A DNA stretch of 39,962 nucleotides, taken from the NCBI GenBank assembly GCA_024644105.1, contig JAHELP010000007.1, positions 1 to 39,962 on the forward strand, in the 5' to 3' direction. The position numbers and the translations under genes were made by a program. The DNA comes from Candidatus Nitrosopumilus sp. (GTDB lineage: Archaea > Thermoproteota > Nitrososphaeria > Nitrososphaerales > Nitrosopumilaceae). The notes below the pieces were generated by a model. That model was not told where the DNA came from. It searched no databases and saw only the letters and a program-made list of their open reading frames with translations. Shown one piece after another: positions 16,600-24,787 of this stretch (position 1 is the first letter of the stretch; each line of letters begins with the position of its first letter).

Positions 16600-17910
16600 A
16601 TTTTCGTTTTCTTTATCGTATTTTTTCTGTTGAGGTAACATCATGTAAACACAAGCACCGCCACACATGGTACAGGGCACATTGTTTCCAGGATGCTGAC
16701 CAGTTCTACTATGAATTTTGGCAGCCTCCTCAGGATCAATAGATAATGCAAGTTGTTTTTCCCAATCCAGAGTTCGTCTAGCTTCGGTCATTTCCATATC
16801 CCATTTGATTACTTTGTCACGAATTTTAACAAGATCTCCAGCATGAGCTGCAATTCTATATGCAATTAATCCAGCCTTTACTTCATCTGCGTTTGGCAAT
16901 GCCAAATGTTCAGAAGGTGTAAGATAACACAAAAGATCTACACCCTCACTTGCAGAAACTGCTGCACCAATTGCGCTTGCAATATGATCATGGCCAGATG
17001 CAACATCTGTTACTAATGGACCTAGAACATAATATGGAACATCACCAATTAATGACTTGGCCAATCGAACATTTGCTGCAACTTCATTTAGTGGAACATG
17101 GCCAGGGCCCTCTACCATTACTTGAATATCATGCTCATGTGCTCGTTTAGTTAATCTAGATATGTTAATCATTTCTTGAACTTGTAATTCGTCATGAGAA
17201 TCTAATATTGAGCCTGGTCGTAATGCATCTCCTAGACTAAATGTAACATCATATTTTTTTGCAATTTCCATCATGTAATCATAATGAGTAACGTAAGGAT
17301 TTTCTTTATCATGTTTTAACATCCATGCAGCAGTAATTGTTCCACCTTTACTTACAACCCCACCATATCGTTGAACTTTGAGAATTCTTTTTGCAATATC
17401 CTTAGTGATTCCACAATGAACAGTGGTGTAATCTACTCCATCTTTTGCATTATTTTCAAATGCATTAAGATAATCATCTTCTGTTAAATTTAAGGGATTT
17501 TTATGTACCTCAACTCCATAGTTGTATGCTTCATAGATTGGGACAGTCCCAAAAGTTATTGGTGCAGCATCTAGCAATGTTCGTCTTATTTCTTTAACAT
17601 CTCCACCGTCACTAAGATCCATTATAGTATCTGCATGGTATTTTATTGCAACTTTAGCTTTTTCGACTTCTTCATCTATGTTTACGTTTAATGTTGAAGT
17701 TCCAATGTTTACGTTAACCTTTGTTTTCAGACCTTTACCAATACCAACATTGTGTATTTTTTGTGGTCTGACATTATTACTTGGAATAATAATTGAACCC
17801 TTGGCAATTTTTGGAATTAACCAATCAAGTGAGACATCCTCATCTTTTGCCACTTGTTTCATTTCATCAGTAGCTACTCCTCGTCTAGCGGAAGTCATTT
17901 GGGTTGCCAT
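16582..17910 (-). CDS. thiC: Phosphomethylpyrimidine synthase (ThiC)
   Basis: Radical SAM enzyme that rearranges aminoimidazole ribotide to the hydroxymethylpyrimidine phosphate of thiamine. The 442 residues make a short ThiC lacking the bacterial N-terminal domain. The C-terminal iron-sulfur cysteines are present as CTMCGGAC. Core motifs include KGGTITAAWM near residue 190, VEGPGHVPL near 265, and VLGPLVTDVASGHDH near 295. The ATG at 17910 is chosen over one 11 codons earlier, because an ATTTAAA box at 17934-17940 lies 23 nt upstream. That leaves no room for a TPP riboswitch leader. Confidence 0.95.
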   Translation of the reverse strand: MATQMTSARRGVATDEMKQVAKDEDVSLDWLIPKIAKGSIIIPSNNVRPQKIHNVGIGKGLKTKVNVNIGTSTLNVNIDEEVEKAKVAIKYHADTIMDLSDGGDVKEIRRTLLDAAPITFGTVPIYEAYNYGVEVHKNPLNLTEDDYLNAFENNAKDGVDYTTVHCGITKDIAKRILKVQRYGGVVSKGGTITAAWMLKHDKENPYVTHYDYMMEIAKKYDVTFSLGDALRPGSILDSHDELQVQEMINISRLTKRAHEHDIQVMVEGPGHVPLNEVAANVRLAKSLIGDVPYYVLGPLVTDVASGHDHIASAIGAAVSASEGVDLLCYLTPSEHLALPNADEVKAGLIAYRIAAHAGDLVKIRDKVIKWDMEMTEARRTLDWEKQLALSIDPEEAAKIHSRTGQHPGNNVPCTMCGGACVYMMLPQQKKYDKENENLQQIE

Positions 17911-17933
17911 AACGTATTCTGTGTTTTTACCTG

Positions 17934-17940
17934 ATTTAAA
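17934..17940 (-). promoter_or_regulatory. TATA box of thiC
   Basis: TTTAAAT on the minus strand, 23 nt before the ATG at 17910. It implies a leaderless thiC mRNA and fixes the start. Confidence 0.55.
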
Positions 17941-18011
17941 CAATCGTGAAAATCAGAATAATGTGTGATCGCAAAAAAGGCTTAGCACTATAATAAGAAA
18001 AATGATCGATC

Positions 18012-18018
18012 TTTTATG
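18012..18018 (+). promoter_or_regulatory. TATA box of a 31-residue zinc-finger gene
   Basis: TTTTATG ends 21 nt before the ATG at 18040, the same geometry as for larger genes here. It supports the small ORF as a real transcription unit. Confidence 0.4.
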
Positions 18019-18039
18019 TCATAATGCAGTATTGAATGC

Positions 18040-18135
18040 ATGAGAACAATTCGTGAATGTAGACATTGTGGAAGAGAATTTTACAGCATGAAAGATGAGT
18101 TTTGTTCTAATGATTGTGTATCACAAACATCATAA
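18040..18135 (+). CDS. Very small zinc-finger protein (31 aa)
   Basis: A 31-residue ORF with four cysteines in a CxxC...CxxxC arrangement: CRHC near residue 7, then CSNDC near residue 22. This pattern suits a single treble-clef or ribbon zinc site. It is basic and has no membrane segment. A TATA-like box at the leaderless distance and a clean stop two bases before the converging gene support it. I cannot name the family or its target. It resembles the small zinc proteins common in archaea that bind nucleic acids or partner proteins. Confidence 0.55.
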   Translation: MRTIRECRHCGREFYSMKDEFCSNDCVSQTS

Positions 18136-18136
18136 T

Positions 18137-18355
18137 TTAATTGAGATTTAATTCATTTTCTAAAATTGCCTTTTCTGATTTTATTTTATTAATTCTCTCC
18201 AATATAGGCACAGTTAGCCGGCCAGAATCAGGAGAATTTGCAAAATTTTGTTTGATTTCATATAGTCTTTGGGATAATTCAATTTCAGCTGAAATTAGAG
18301 AGATATAATTTCGGAGCTTTTGGTTTTCGGATTTTATAGAATCTAATTCAGACAT
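18137..18355 (-). CDS. Small coiled-coil protein
   Basis: A 72-residue, almost wholly helical protein with a coiled-coil pattern over residues 5-65 and no cysteine or membrane segment. Family unknown. The ATG at 18355 is preferred (MSELDS), as it lies 5 bp after the stop of the zinc-ribbon gene upstream and so makes a two-gene operon. A longer frame to 18379 would overlap that gene. The two proteins may work together. Confidence 0.6.
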   Translation of the reverse strand: MSELDSIKSENQKLRNYISLISAEIELSQRLYEIKQNFANSPDSGRLTVPILERINKIKSEKAILENELNLN

Positions 18356-18360
18356 ATTCA

Positions 18361-18552
18361 CTAACGTGGAGGACTCCAACTTTCTTCCATAGTATCATCC
18401 ATGTTTTTTGAAATAAGATATTGTTTACCACATTTGAAACATTGCCACAGAAATTTATCATCCTTAATAGTTTGATATTGCATAGGTAGCAAACAAGTTG
18501 TACATTGTAAAATATCAGGAGCAGTATCATCAACCATAGGAATTTTTGTCAT
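18361..18552 (-). CDS. Small zinc-ribbon protein
   Basis: A 63-residue protein with two zinc knuckles, CTTC near residue 17 and CFKC near residue 38, followed by an acidic tail. The spacing is that of a zinc ribbon. The ATG at 18552 is chosen over the TTG one codon earlier, since TTTTATAC on the minus strand (18575-18582) lies 22 nt upstream. It is followed after 5 bp by the coiled-coil gene. Function unknown. Confidence 0.65.
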   Translation of the reverse strand: MTKIPMVDDTAPDILQCTTCLLPMQYQTIKDDKFLWQCFKCGKQYLISKNMDDTMEESWSPPR

Positions 18553-18574
18553 CAAATAACAGATAGTTATTCAA

Positions 18575-18582
18575 GTATAAAA
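18575..18582 (-). promoter_or_regulatory. TATA box of the zinc-ribbon/coiled-coil operon
   Basis: TTTTATAC on the minus strand, 22 nt before the ATG at 18552. Confidence 0.5.
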
Positions 18583-18643
18583 TGGATTTTGTAATTTACA
18601 TTAAAAGGAAATACAGATTAGTGCTATAAAATAAGAAAATCTA

Positions 18644-19945
18644 ATGAACCTACTTTCTATAGGAGGATCTGATCCATCATCGGGTGCAGGGATTCAAAGT
18701 GATGTAAAGTCATTTTCAGAATTTGGCGCATATGGATTAACAGTAATCACTGCAATTACAGGTCAAAATACATCAAGTTTTGGAATGATTGAACCAGTAT
18801 CAAAAACAATATTGAAAAATCAGCTTGATTCAGTATTATCTGATTTTAAAATTGATGGAATCAAAATTGGAATGGTTTACAATTCTGAAATTATTAAAAC
18901 AATACATCAACAATTAAAAAAAATCAAAATTCCAATTGTAGTAGACCCGGTAATCAAATCAACAACTGGGGGATCACTTATAGAAAATAAAGCGATTAAA
19001 GATTTTCAAAAATATATTATTCCACTTGCAACAGTTATCACTCCAAACAAATTCGAAGCCGAAATATTATCAAAATCAAAGGTAAATTCAAAAAATACAA
19101 TAGAAAAAATTGCAAATAAAATCCAGAAAATGGGAGCAAAAAATGTGGTAATAACAGGAATTGAAGGAAAAAATAAAAAGATATCAGATTTAGTTTTAGA
19201 AAAAAGTACAAAATATCTAGTTTCAGGGGATAAAATTAGCAGTACTAATCATGGAAGTGGGTGTAATTATTCAGCTGCCATATTATTTGCAATAGCAAAC
19301 AAGAAAACAATTCGTCAATCAGTAAAATATGCAAAAGAATTTGCATATAATTCGATTAAAAGTGCTAAAAAGATCGGAAAAGGCATTAGGATTACAGGTG
19401 TTGAGAACAAAGACAGGATAAATACAGAATTATCTCAATCAATTAATGAATTTGTAAAAATAAAAAATATTTACAAAAACATCCCTGAATGCCAAACTAA
19501 TTTTGTATACTCTAAAGAAAAACCAAAATCTACGCAAGACATACTAGGACTATCAGGAAGAATTGTCAAAGCAGGAAATGAAGTAATAGTTGCAGGTAAT
19601 CTAACATATGGCGGCTCAAAACATGTTGCCACAGCATTATTGGCAGTAAATAAAAAATTCCCAAGTATTCATTCTGCAATAAATTTAAAATATCAAAATT
19701 CAACAATTTCCAAAATTAAGAAATTGAAATTTTTAATTTCAAGTTATGACAGAACTTTAGAACCAAATAATGTTAAAAAGAAAGGATCTACTGTAGAATG
19801 GGGAATTAAAACTGCAATAAAAGAATCAAAAGTTCCACCTGATGTTATTTTTCACAAGGGGGATTTTGGAAAAGAACCAATGATAATTATTTTTGGAGAG
19901 ACTCCAAAAAATATTTTAAAAAAATTATCAAAAATTACAGGGTAA
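18644..19945 (+). CDS. thiDN: ThiD-ThiN fusion: HMP(-P) kinase / thiamine-phosphate synthase
   Basis: Bifunctional thiamine enzyme of 433 residues. The N-terminal 255 or so residues are a ThiD ribokinase-fold kinase that phosphorylates hydroxymethylpyrimidine (phosphate): GGSDPSSGAGIQ at 7-18, VDPV near 104, and the anion-hole segment HGSGCNYSAA near 205. From about residue 265 a ThiN domain follows, the archaeal replacement for ThiE, joining pyrimidine and thiazole phosphates to thiamine phosphate. ThiN motifs include GGSKHVATALLAV and FHKGDFGKEP. It works downstream of ThiC. I see no clear leaderless TATA spacing here. Confidence 0.92.
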   Translation: MNLLSIGGSDPSSGAGIQSDVKSFSEFGAYGLTVITAITGQNTSSFGMIEPVSKTILKNQLDSVLSDFKIDGIKIGMVYNSEIIKTIHQQLKKIKIPIVVDPVIKSTTGGSLIENKAIKDFQKYIIPLATVITPNKFEAEILSKSKVNSKNTIEKIANKIQKMGAKNVVITGIEGKNKKISDLVLEKSTKYLVSGDKISSTNHGSGCNYSAAILFAIANKKTIRQSVKYAKEFAYNSIKSAKKIGKGIRITGVENKDRINTELSQSINEFVKIKNIYKNIPECQTNFVYSKEKPKSTQDILGLSGRIVKAGNEVIVAGNLTYGGSKHVATALLAVNKKFPSIHSAINLKYQNSTISKIKKLKFLISSYDRTLEPNNVKKKGSTVEWGIKTAIKESKVPPDVIFHKGDFGKEPMIIIFGETPKNILKKLSKITG

Positions 19946-20000
19946 AATTCCAGTCTAAAATCATCCTTGAACATAAATAGTCATATCCCAAAGAGGATTT

Positions 20001-20702
20001 GTGAAGACAGTGATTTTAGCAGGAGGGCTAGGTACTAGACTACTTCCATTAACAAAAAAAACTCCTAAACCCATGTTACTATTAGGTAAAAAACCAATTT
20101 TAGAACATCTAATTGAATGGAATAAAAAAAATGGTGTAAAATCATTTGTATTGTGTGTAAGCCATCTTCGAAAAACAATTGAGGATTATTTCGGAGATGG
20201 TAAGCGATTTGGGGTTACCATAGAATATGCTGTGTCAAAACAACCATTAGCCACTGCAGGTCAATTAAAAACTGCAGAGCAATTCATTGATGACACTTTT
20301 GTTTGCATGTATGGAGATTCAATCTTTGATTTTAGTTTACGAAATATGATTAAACAGCATAAAGCAAAAAAAGCATTTGTTACTATGAGTCTAAATGAAT
20401 ACAAAACCAATTTAGCTTATGGGGTAATTGAAACCTCAAAAACAGGTAAAGTGGTAGGGTGGAGTGAAAAACCAGAAATCAAAGCAAATGTAAACATGGG
20501 ATGTTATGTTATGGAGCCAAAGGTTCTTAGCTTAATTCCAAAGAACAAACCATATGGAATGGATGATGTAATTAAAAAAGCTATGAAAAATAAGAAATTA
20601 GTCACTAGCTTCATTACAAAAAAAGGTTTTACAGATATAGGTAACAAAGAATCATACATGAAAGCAAATCAAGAGCATATTGAAAAGCAAGATAAGAAAT
20701 GA
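20001..20702 (+). CDS. Sugar-1-phosphate nucleotidyltransferase
   Basis: A 233-residue NTP transferase that would make an NDP-sugar from sugar-1-phosphate. The signature AGGLGTRLLPLT at 6-17, the PKPML substrate loop and the metal-site YGDSIFD near 104 are intact. The C-terminal left-handed-helix acetyltransferase domain of GlmU is missing. The next gene, overlapping by 4 bp (ATGA), is a GNA1-like glucosamine-phosphate acetyltransferase, so UDP-GlcNAc formation is a reasonable guess. Glucose or mannose nucleotides are alternatives. The start is GTG with CATAAATA about 24 nt upstream. Confidence 0.88.
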   Translation: MKTVILAGGLGTRLLPLTKKTPKPMLLLGKKPILEHLIEWNKKNGVKSFVLCVSHLRKTIEDYFGDGKRFGVTIEYAVSKQPLATAGQLKTAEQFIDDTFVCMYGDSIFDFSLRNMIKQHKAKKAFVTMSLNEYKTNLAYGVIETSKTGKVVGWSEKPEIKANVNMGCYVMEPKVLSLIPKNKPYGMDDVIKKAMKNKKLVTSFITKKGFTDIGNKESYMKANQEHIEKQDKK

Positions 20703-21136
20703 GTGAACCAATAATACGAGAATTAAAAGAAGAAGACATTTGGAATGGATTTCTAGAATCACTGGATACACTACGACAAGCAAGCAATATTGAAAAATCA
20801 AAAGCAAAAGACATTTTTGATAAAATTAATGCCAACCCAGATCATATCATAGCAGTAGCAGAATTAGATGGGAAAATCGTAGGTTCTACAACACTGCTCA
20901 TAGAAACAAAATTTATCCATGATGGAGGTTTGGTGGGGCATATTGAAGATGTTGTAGTAAATAAAGAATATCAAGGTCAAAAAATTGGCGAAAAAATAAT
21001 GAATTATCTAATTGAGATTTCAAAAAAACGAGGCTGTTACAAGACAATTTTGGACTGTACAGATGATGTAAAGCCATTTTACGAAAAACTTGGATTCAAA
21101 CAAGTAGGCAATGAATTAAGATTAGATAATATTTAG
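20699..21136 (+). CDS. GNA1-like GNAT acetyltransferase
   Basis: A 145-residue GNAT-fold N-acetyltransferase. The C-terminal half closely resembles eukaryotic glucosamine-6-phosphate acetyltransferase GNA1: GHIEDVVV near 80, the acetyl-CoA loop with YQGQKIGE near 94, then GCYKTILDC near 116 and FYEKLGF near 131. The predicted reaction is GlcN-6-P plus acetyl-CoA to GlcNAc-6-P. Coupling to the upstream nucleotidyltransferase by a 4-bp overlap supports an amino-sugar nucleotide route for glycoproteins or S-layer glycans. Its stop overlaps the converging membrane-protein gene by 4 bp. The activity is inference from similarity. Confidence 0.82.
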   Translation: MSEPIIRELKEEDIWNGFLESLDTLRQASNIEKSKAKDIFDKINANPDHIIAVAELDGKIVGSTTLLIETKFIHDGGLVGHIEDVVVNKEYQGQKIGEKIMNYLIEISKKRGCYKTILDCTDDVKPFYEKLGFKQVGNELRLDNI

Positions 21137-21573
21137 AAAAATTCTTTCTTTGGACGTTTCTTTTTTTCTCTTGTCAAGAAAGCACCAACAACAATTACTG
21201 GGATAGATAACACCATAAACAATATGGGAACATAGTTTACAACATCTGTAATGTATCTATCATCAATATTATCAATCATTGAATAACAGACAAACATTCC
21301 TATCAACATTATCACACCGCCTGCAACTATCAAACCACCAATAGGTTTTGAACCATAACGTCTCGTCATGATAAATGGAACAGCAGCTAAAATTCCAGCT
21401 GGTGCAACACCAATTGAAATGAATTGGAATATTTTTGGATCAGCATCAAATGTAATTGTAAATTCAATAGCTTCTGGTACATCGGTCATAAAATTGTAAA
21501 TTGAAATCATTTCACCTGCAAACATTGCAAATAACCCAAGACTAGTTACTGCAAGCCATTTTTCTATTGCCAT
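21133..21573 (-). CDS. Four-helix membrane protein, unknown
   Basis: A 146-residue protein with four predicted membrane segments (about 7-27, 50-68, 77-97 and 112-132), an outside-type acidic loop after the first, and a very basic cytoplasmic tail (REKKKRPKKEFF). Family not recognised. No cysteine or histidine clusters are seen. An ATTTATC box lies about 20 nt before the ATG, so it should be a leaderless single gene. Its 3' end overlaps the acetyltransferase gene by 4 bp. Confidence 0.7.
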   Translation of the reverse strand: MAIEKWLAVTSLGLFAMFAGEMISIYNFMTDVPEAIEFTITFDADPKIFQFISIGVAPAGILAAVPFIMTRRYGSKPIGGLIVAGGVIMLIGMFVCYSMIDNIDDRYITDVVNYVPILFMVLSIPVIVVGAFLTREKKKRPKKEFF

Positions 21574-21615
21574 AATTTTAACAGATTCTAGTTGATAAAT
21601 AAACCATTCAAAAAA

Positions 21616-22632
21616 TCAAACAATGCCAACTAAATTGGCTAACTCTTTCCTACAAGCTGCTCCTAGTTTTTCTGCTGCTTGTTCAGGAGAGATATCATTT
21701 AAGAATATTCCATAACCACGTTCTAAACCAGACCATGATTTTGTAATTGGATAAATTTCAATATGCCAATGAATTTGACGGCTGTTCTTCTTTTCAGGAG
21801 ATAGATGAAAAACAAGATTATACGAAACATTCTTGACAGTTTTTGATAGACCCCCAAGTGTAGCTCTTAAAATCAAAGACAAGTCATTGATTTCTTTTTG
21901 AGTTATTTTAGAAAAACTTGTGGTGTGTTTTTTTGGAGAAATCCAAAATTCGTACGGATATGAGGGTGACCAAGGGCAAAATGCAATAAATCCTTCAGTT
22001 TGAAGAACCTGCCTAGGGCCACTGATTTCTTCATTAACAGTCTGACACATTGGACAAACGCCTTTTTCATTGAGAATTTTATGTGATGCTTCAGCTTCAG
22101 TCTCAATTACTGGTGGTATTGTAGAGAAAGTTAAAAGATTGAGGTGTGGATGAGGATTTGCATTTCCTGCTAAATCACCATGATCCCCATAAATGGAGAC
22201 GTATGTAACACCTTTTTGGGTGTAAAGCCATCTTAATCTATCCTGAACAACAACTAGAACATTTGACCATTGTTCAGTATCGATTGTTGCAAAAGTATCT
22301 TTTTCATTTGGAGATGCAACAACAATGTAATGATAACCATATGCAGGTTCACTATAGAATGGTTTGTCACTGTAAGAATTTTCTGTTTCAATTGAAACAA
22401 TTGGATTTTTACTTTCAAAAACACGTATGGCCCAATTTTTAACATAATCATCATCATTGTCTTGAAGACGTTGTAACATTCCATCTTTTGCTACAAGAGA
22501 TAATACAGAAGGGTTTGTCATGGATTCATTGCCGGGAGCAAAGGGAGATTTTTTTGGATCAATTACTTTGTCATCTTTTTTAGTGACTATCATAAAACGC
22601 TCAGAAACATAGTCTTTGCGCATATCCCCCAT
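21616..22632 (-). CDS. GalT-family nucleotidyltransferase (HIT superfamily)
   Basis: A 338-residue member of the galactose-1-phosphate uridylyltransferase family, which moves nucleoside monophosphate between sugar phosphates. Both HIT halves are present: NPHPH at 159-163 with the nucleophile-position His163, and HWHIEIYP from His288. A zinc-type CPMC is at 193-196. The usual HPHxQ is HPHLN here, with Asn165 in place of Gln. The donor and acceptor sugars are unknown, and ADP-sugar phosphorylase is an alternative in this family. The ATG at 22632 lies about 25 nt from a GTTTTAAC box, although the ATG three codons later is possible. Confidence 0.83.
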   Translation of the reverse strand: MGDMRKDYVSERFMIVTKKDDKVIDPKKSPFAPGNESMTNPSVLSLVAKDGMLQRLQDNDDDYVKNWAIRVFESKNPIVSIETENSYSDKPFYSEPAYGYHYIVVASPNEKDTFATIDTEQWSNVLVVVQDRLRWLYTQKGVTYVSIYGDHGDLAGNANPHPHLNLLTFSTIPPVIETEAEASHKILNEKGVCPMCQTVNEEISGPRQVLQTEGFIAFCPWSPSYPYEFWISPKKHTTSFSKITQKEINDLSLILRATLGGLSKTVKNVSYNLVFHLSPEKKNSRQIHWHIEIYPITKSWSGLERGYGIFLNDISPEQAAEKLGAACRKELANLVGIV

Positions 22633-22871
22633 AATGGTTATTGGAAGTAAAATGTCTGTTAAAACGTTTACTAAGACCTAATAGAAATTGATTTTAAAAA
22701 TAATTTATCCAAAAAAATACTCAAAGATTAGAGAATCGCATTTTGATTAAATCATTGGAAAAACAAATTAAAAATAATAATCAATTATTGTTTAATTGGA
22801 AATTTTTTGATCGCATAGTTTGTTGCAAGATTTAAAGGAGAGCATTAGATTTCGATTAATCAGGGAATATT

Positions 22872-24158
22872 TTGGATAATTCTGATATTCACATGATCTA
22901 CGTTCTTTTGGATGGAGTAGGAGATTTACCACATCCAGATTTAGATGGAAAGACCCCATTGGAGGCTGCAAATACTCCAATATTAGACAAAATTGCAAGC
23001 AATGGAGTCATAGGCGAAGTAATTTCTGTTGGAAAAGGAATTGCCCCAGAATCAGATATTGCAGTGTTCAATATGTTAGGTTACAAATTCAAACATGCAG
23101 ATTATGTAGGTCGAGGAGTTATTGAAGCAATAGGAATTGGAATTGATTTTAAAGATGGGGATTTAGCCCTTAGAGGAAATTATTCTACATTAAATGACGA
23201 ACAAGTAATTATCGACAGAAGAGCAGGAAGACATATTGAAAAAGAAGATGCAGACGGAGTTGCAAAAGAAATTGAGGAGAAGATCAGTCTATCATCTCCA
23301 GATATATCAGTAGTAGTCTCCCCAACAATAGGACATAGAGTTACAGTTAGAATTAGAAAGGATTCACAAAAATTATCATCAAGGATTACCAACACAGACC
23401 CAGCATACAGTAACATCGGAGGAATGGGAGTTGCAAAAGCAGTTGGAGATTTTCTAAAGATTGAAAAATGTTTACCTCTGGAAGATTCTGAAGATTCAAA
23501 ATTTACTGCAAATTTAGTAAATGAATTTTCAGATAAAGCTATTAAAATTATGAAAGAGAGTCAAATTAACAAAAAAAGACAGAGTGAAAATAAAAAGCAG
23601 CTAAGTTGTATTTTGCTCAGAGATGCAGGTAACAAATATCCAGATGTCATCCCTATCAATGAAAAGTATGGGATGAATTTTTCATGTATCGTTGATATGC
23701 CAGTTGAAATTGGAATTTCAGAAGTACTAAAGATGAAAGCATTTGAGGCAGGTGGATTAACAGACTATGAAGAAAAAGCAAAAGTTGCCGCAAAGGCAAT
23801 GGAAACTCAAAATTCCATCTATGTTCATCTAAAAGGACCAGATGAATTTGGACACGATGGAGATGCTATAGGTAAAATGAAAAATATTGAAGAAATTGAT
23901 CAGAGATTCTTTAAAACTCTTGTAGAAAACATTGATTCAGATAAAGTAGCAATTGTAATTTCTGCAGATCATTCGACACCATGTATCAATAAGGGGCATA
24001 GTGATGATCCAGTTCCAGTTCTAGTATCGGGTAATTTTATCAAAAATGATGGAACTACAAGAATGACTGAAGCCCAGGCAAAGAAAGGAAGTATAGGGTT
24101 GCTACAAGGAGCAGAAGTAGTAGAGAAATCCCTAGACTTGATTAAATCTCAAATCTAG
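22872..24158 (+). CDS. apgM: 2,3-bisphosphoglycerate-independent phosphoglycerate mutase, archaeal
   Basis: Interconverts 3- and 2-phosphoglycerate for gluconeogenesis and glycolysis. The 428-residue protein is of the alkaline-phosphatase superfamily aPGM type. The metal site opens with LLDGVGD near residue 12 and closes with ISADHSTPC near 363. LKGPDEFGHDGD near 322 is another metal-ligand segment. The start is taken as TTG at 22872. An ATG seven codons later (22893) is also acceptable because the first strand begins there. An ATTTAAAG box near 22829 would give a short leader. Its end overlaps the converging DUF309 gene by 17 bp. Confidence 0.9.
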   Translation: MDNSDIHMIYVLLDGVGDLPHPDLDGKTPLEAANTPILDKIASNGVIGEVISVGKGIAPESDIAVFNMLGYKFKHADYVGRGVIEAIGIGIDFKDGDLALRGNYSTLNDEQVIIDRRAGRHIEKEDADGVAKEIEEKISLSSPDISVVVSPTIGHRVTVRIRKDSQKLSSRITNTDPAYSNIGGMGVAKAVGDFLKIEKCLPLEDSEDSKFTANLVNEFSDKAIKIMKESQINKKRQSENKKQLSCILLRDAGNKYPDVIPINEKYGMNFSCIVDMPVEIGISEVLKMKAFEAGGLTDYEEKAKVAAKAMETQNSIYVHLKGPDEFGHDGDAIGKMKNIEEIDQRFFKTLVENIDSDKVAIVISADHSTPCINKGHSDDPVPVLVSGNFIKNDGTTRMTEAQAKKGSIGLLQGAEVVEKSLDLIKSQI

Positions 24159-24705
24159 TTAGTTTTTTAGCTTTTTGCATCTCTTTTGCTTTTTGCCTAA
24201 TTCTATCTACATCGATTGAATGATACATAGAAGGTGATGTACCTAATTTTTCTAAAGCTCTACTTAGCATTCCTATTCCAATACTCTCTTCATTTTCTTG
24301 CTCATGTGCAAAAGCAACGGCAACAAGAATAATACCTTGGACTAGTTCTTTTTCTCTTCCATAGCATTGATTCCAGACTCCTTCAAATGCTTCATGGCAC
24401 TCCCAAAATCTTTCATTGTTATAGTAAAATATTCCCTCTGCTATTCCCTTTTCTTTGTCAATGTGTTCCTCAACAACATGTCTCACATTATCAAGTTCTC
24501 CAATGGGAGATAATTTTTCGATAAGTGGATCTAAATCTTCTTTTTCTGCAGCTACATCAAATTCAATAAATTTGGTAGCGACTCTAGCTAATCTTACTGA
24601 GACATTTTTCATTTCGGATGCAAGATCTCTTGCCCGGTAAGCAAGTTCCCTACAATTCTGAGGCAGATATTTCTCATTTTTAAAATGTAACAAATAGCGT
24701 TCCAT
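24142..24705 (-). CDS. DUF309-family protein
   Basis: A 187-residue soluble helical protein. The C-terminal half holds the DUF309 core: YYNNERFWECHEAFEGVWNQ around residues 90-110, then QGIILVAVAFAHEQ. The conserved His and Glu residues suggest a metal or nucleotide site, but no function is established. The N-terminal 80 residues are an additional helical region. The ATG at 24705 is chosen over one 13 codons earlier, because CTTAAAT (24727-24733) lies 21 nt upstream. Confidence 0.8.
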   Translation of the reverse strand: MERYLLHFKNEKYLPQNCRELAYRARDLASEMKNVSVRLARVATKFIEFDVAAEKEDLDPLIEKLSPIGELDNVRHVVEEHIDKEKGIAEGIFYYNNERFWECHEAFEGVWNQCYGREKELVQGIILVAVAFAHEQENEESIGIGMLSRALEKLGTSPSMYHSIDVDRIRQKAKEMQKAKKLTRFEI

Positions 24706-24726
24706 GAGATAGTTCTGAAGGAATTT

Positions 24727-24733
24727 CTTAAAT
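24727..24733 (-). promoter_or_regulatory. TATA box of the DUF309 gene
   Basis: ATTTAAG on the minus strand, ending 21 nt before the ATG at 24705. It excludes the longer frame. Confidence 0.45.
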
Positions 24734-24756
24734 TTCTTCTGCAATTACAATCAAGG

Positions 24757-24764
24757 TTTATATG
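24757..24764 (+). promoter_or_regulatory. TATA box of the rps24e-rps27ae operon
   Basis: TTTATATG ends 23 nt before the rps24e ATG, a near-consensus archaeal box for a leaderless ribosomal-protein transcript. Confidence 0.6.
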
Positions 24765-24787
24765 AAATATCTAGAGATTTTTGATAC

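Noticed and set aside
17911-18039. Possible TPP riboswitch upstream of thiC
   Set aside because: The TATA box lies 23 nt before the ATG, leaving no leader, and I saw no CUGAGA/ACCUGA-type thi-box.
22633-22871. Possible regulatory RNA in the 239-bp GalT-apgM divergent gap
   Set aside because: Only short AT-rich palindromes such as AATAATCAATTATT. No stable stem or GC-rich island; promoters explain the space.
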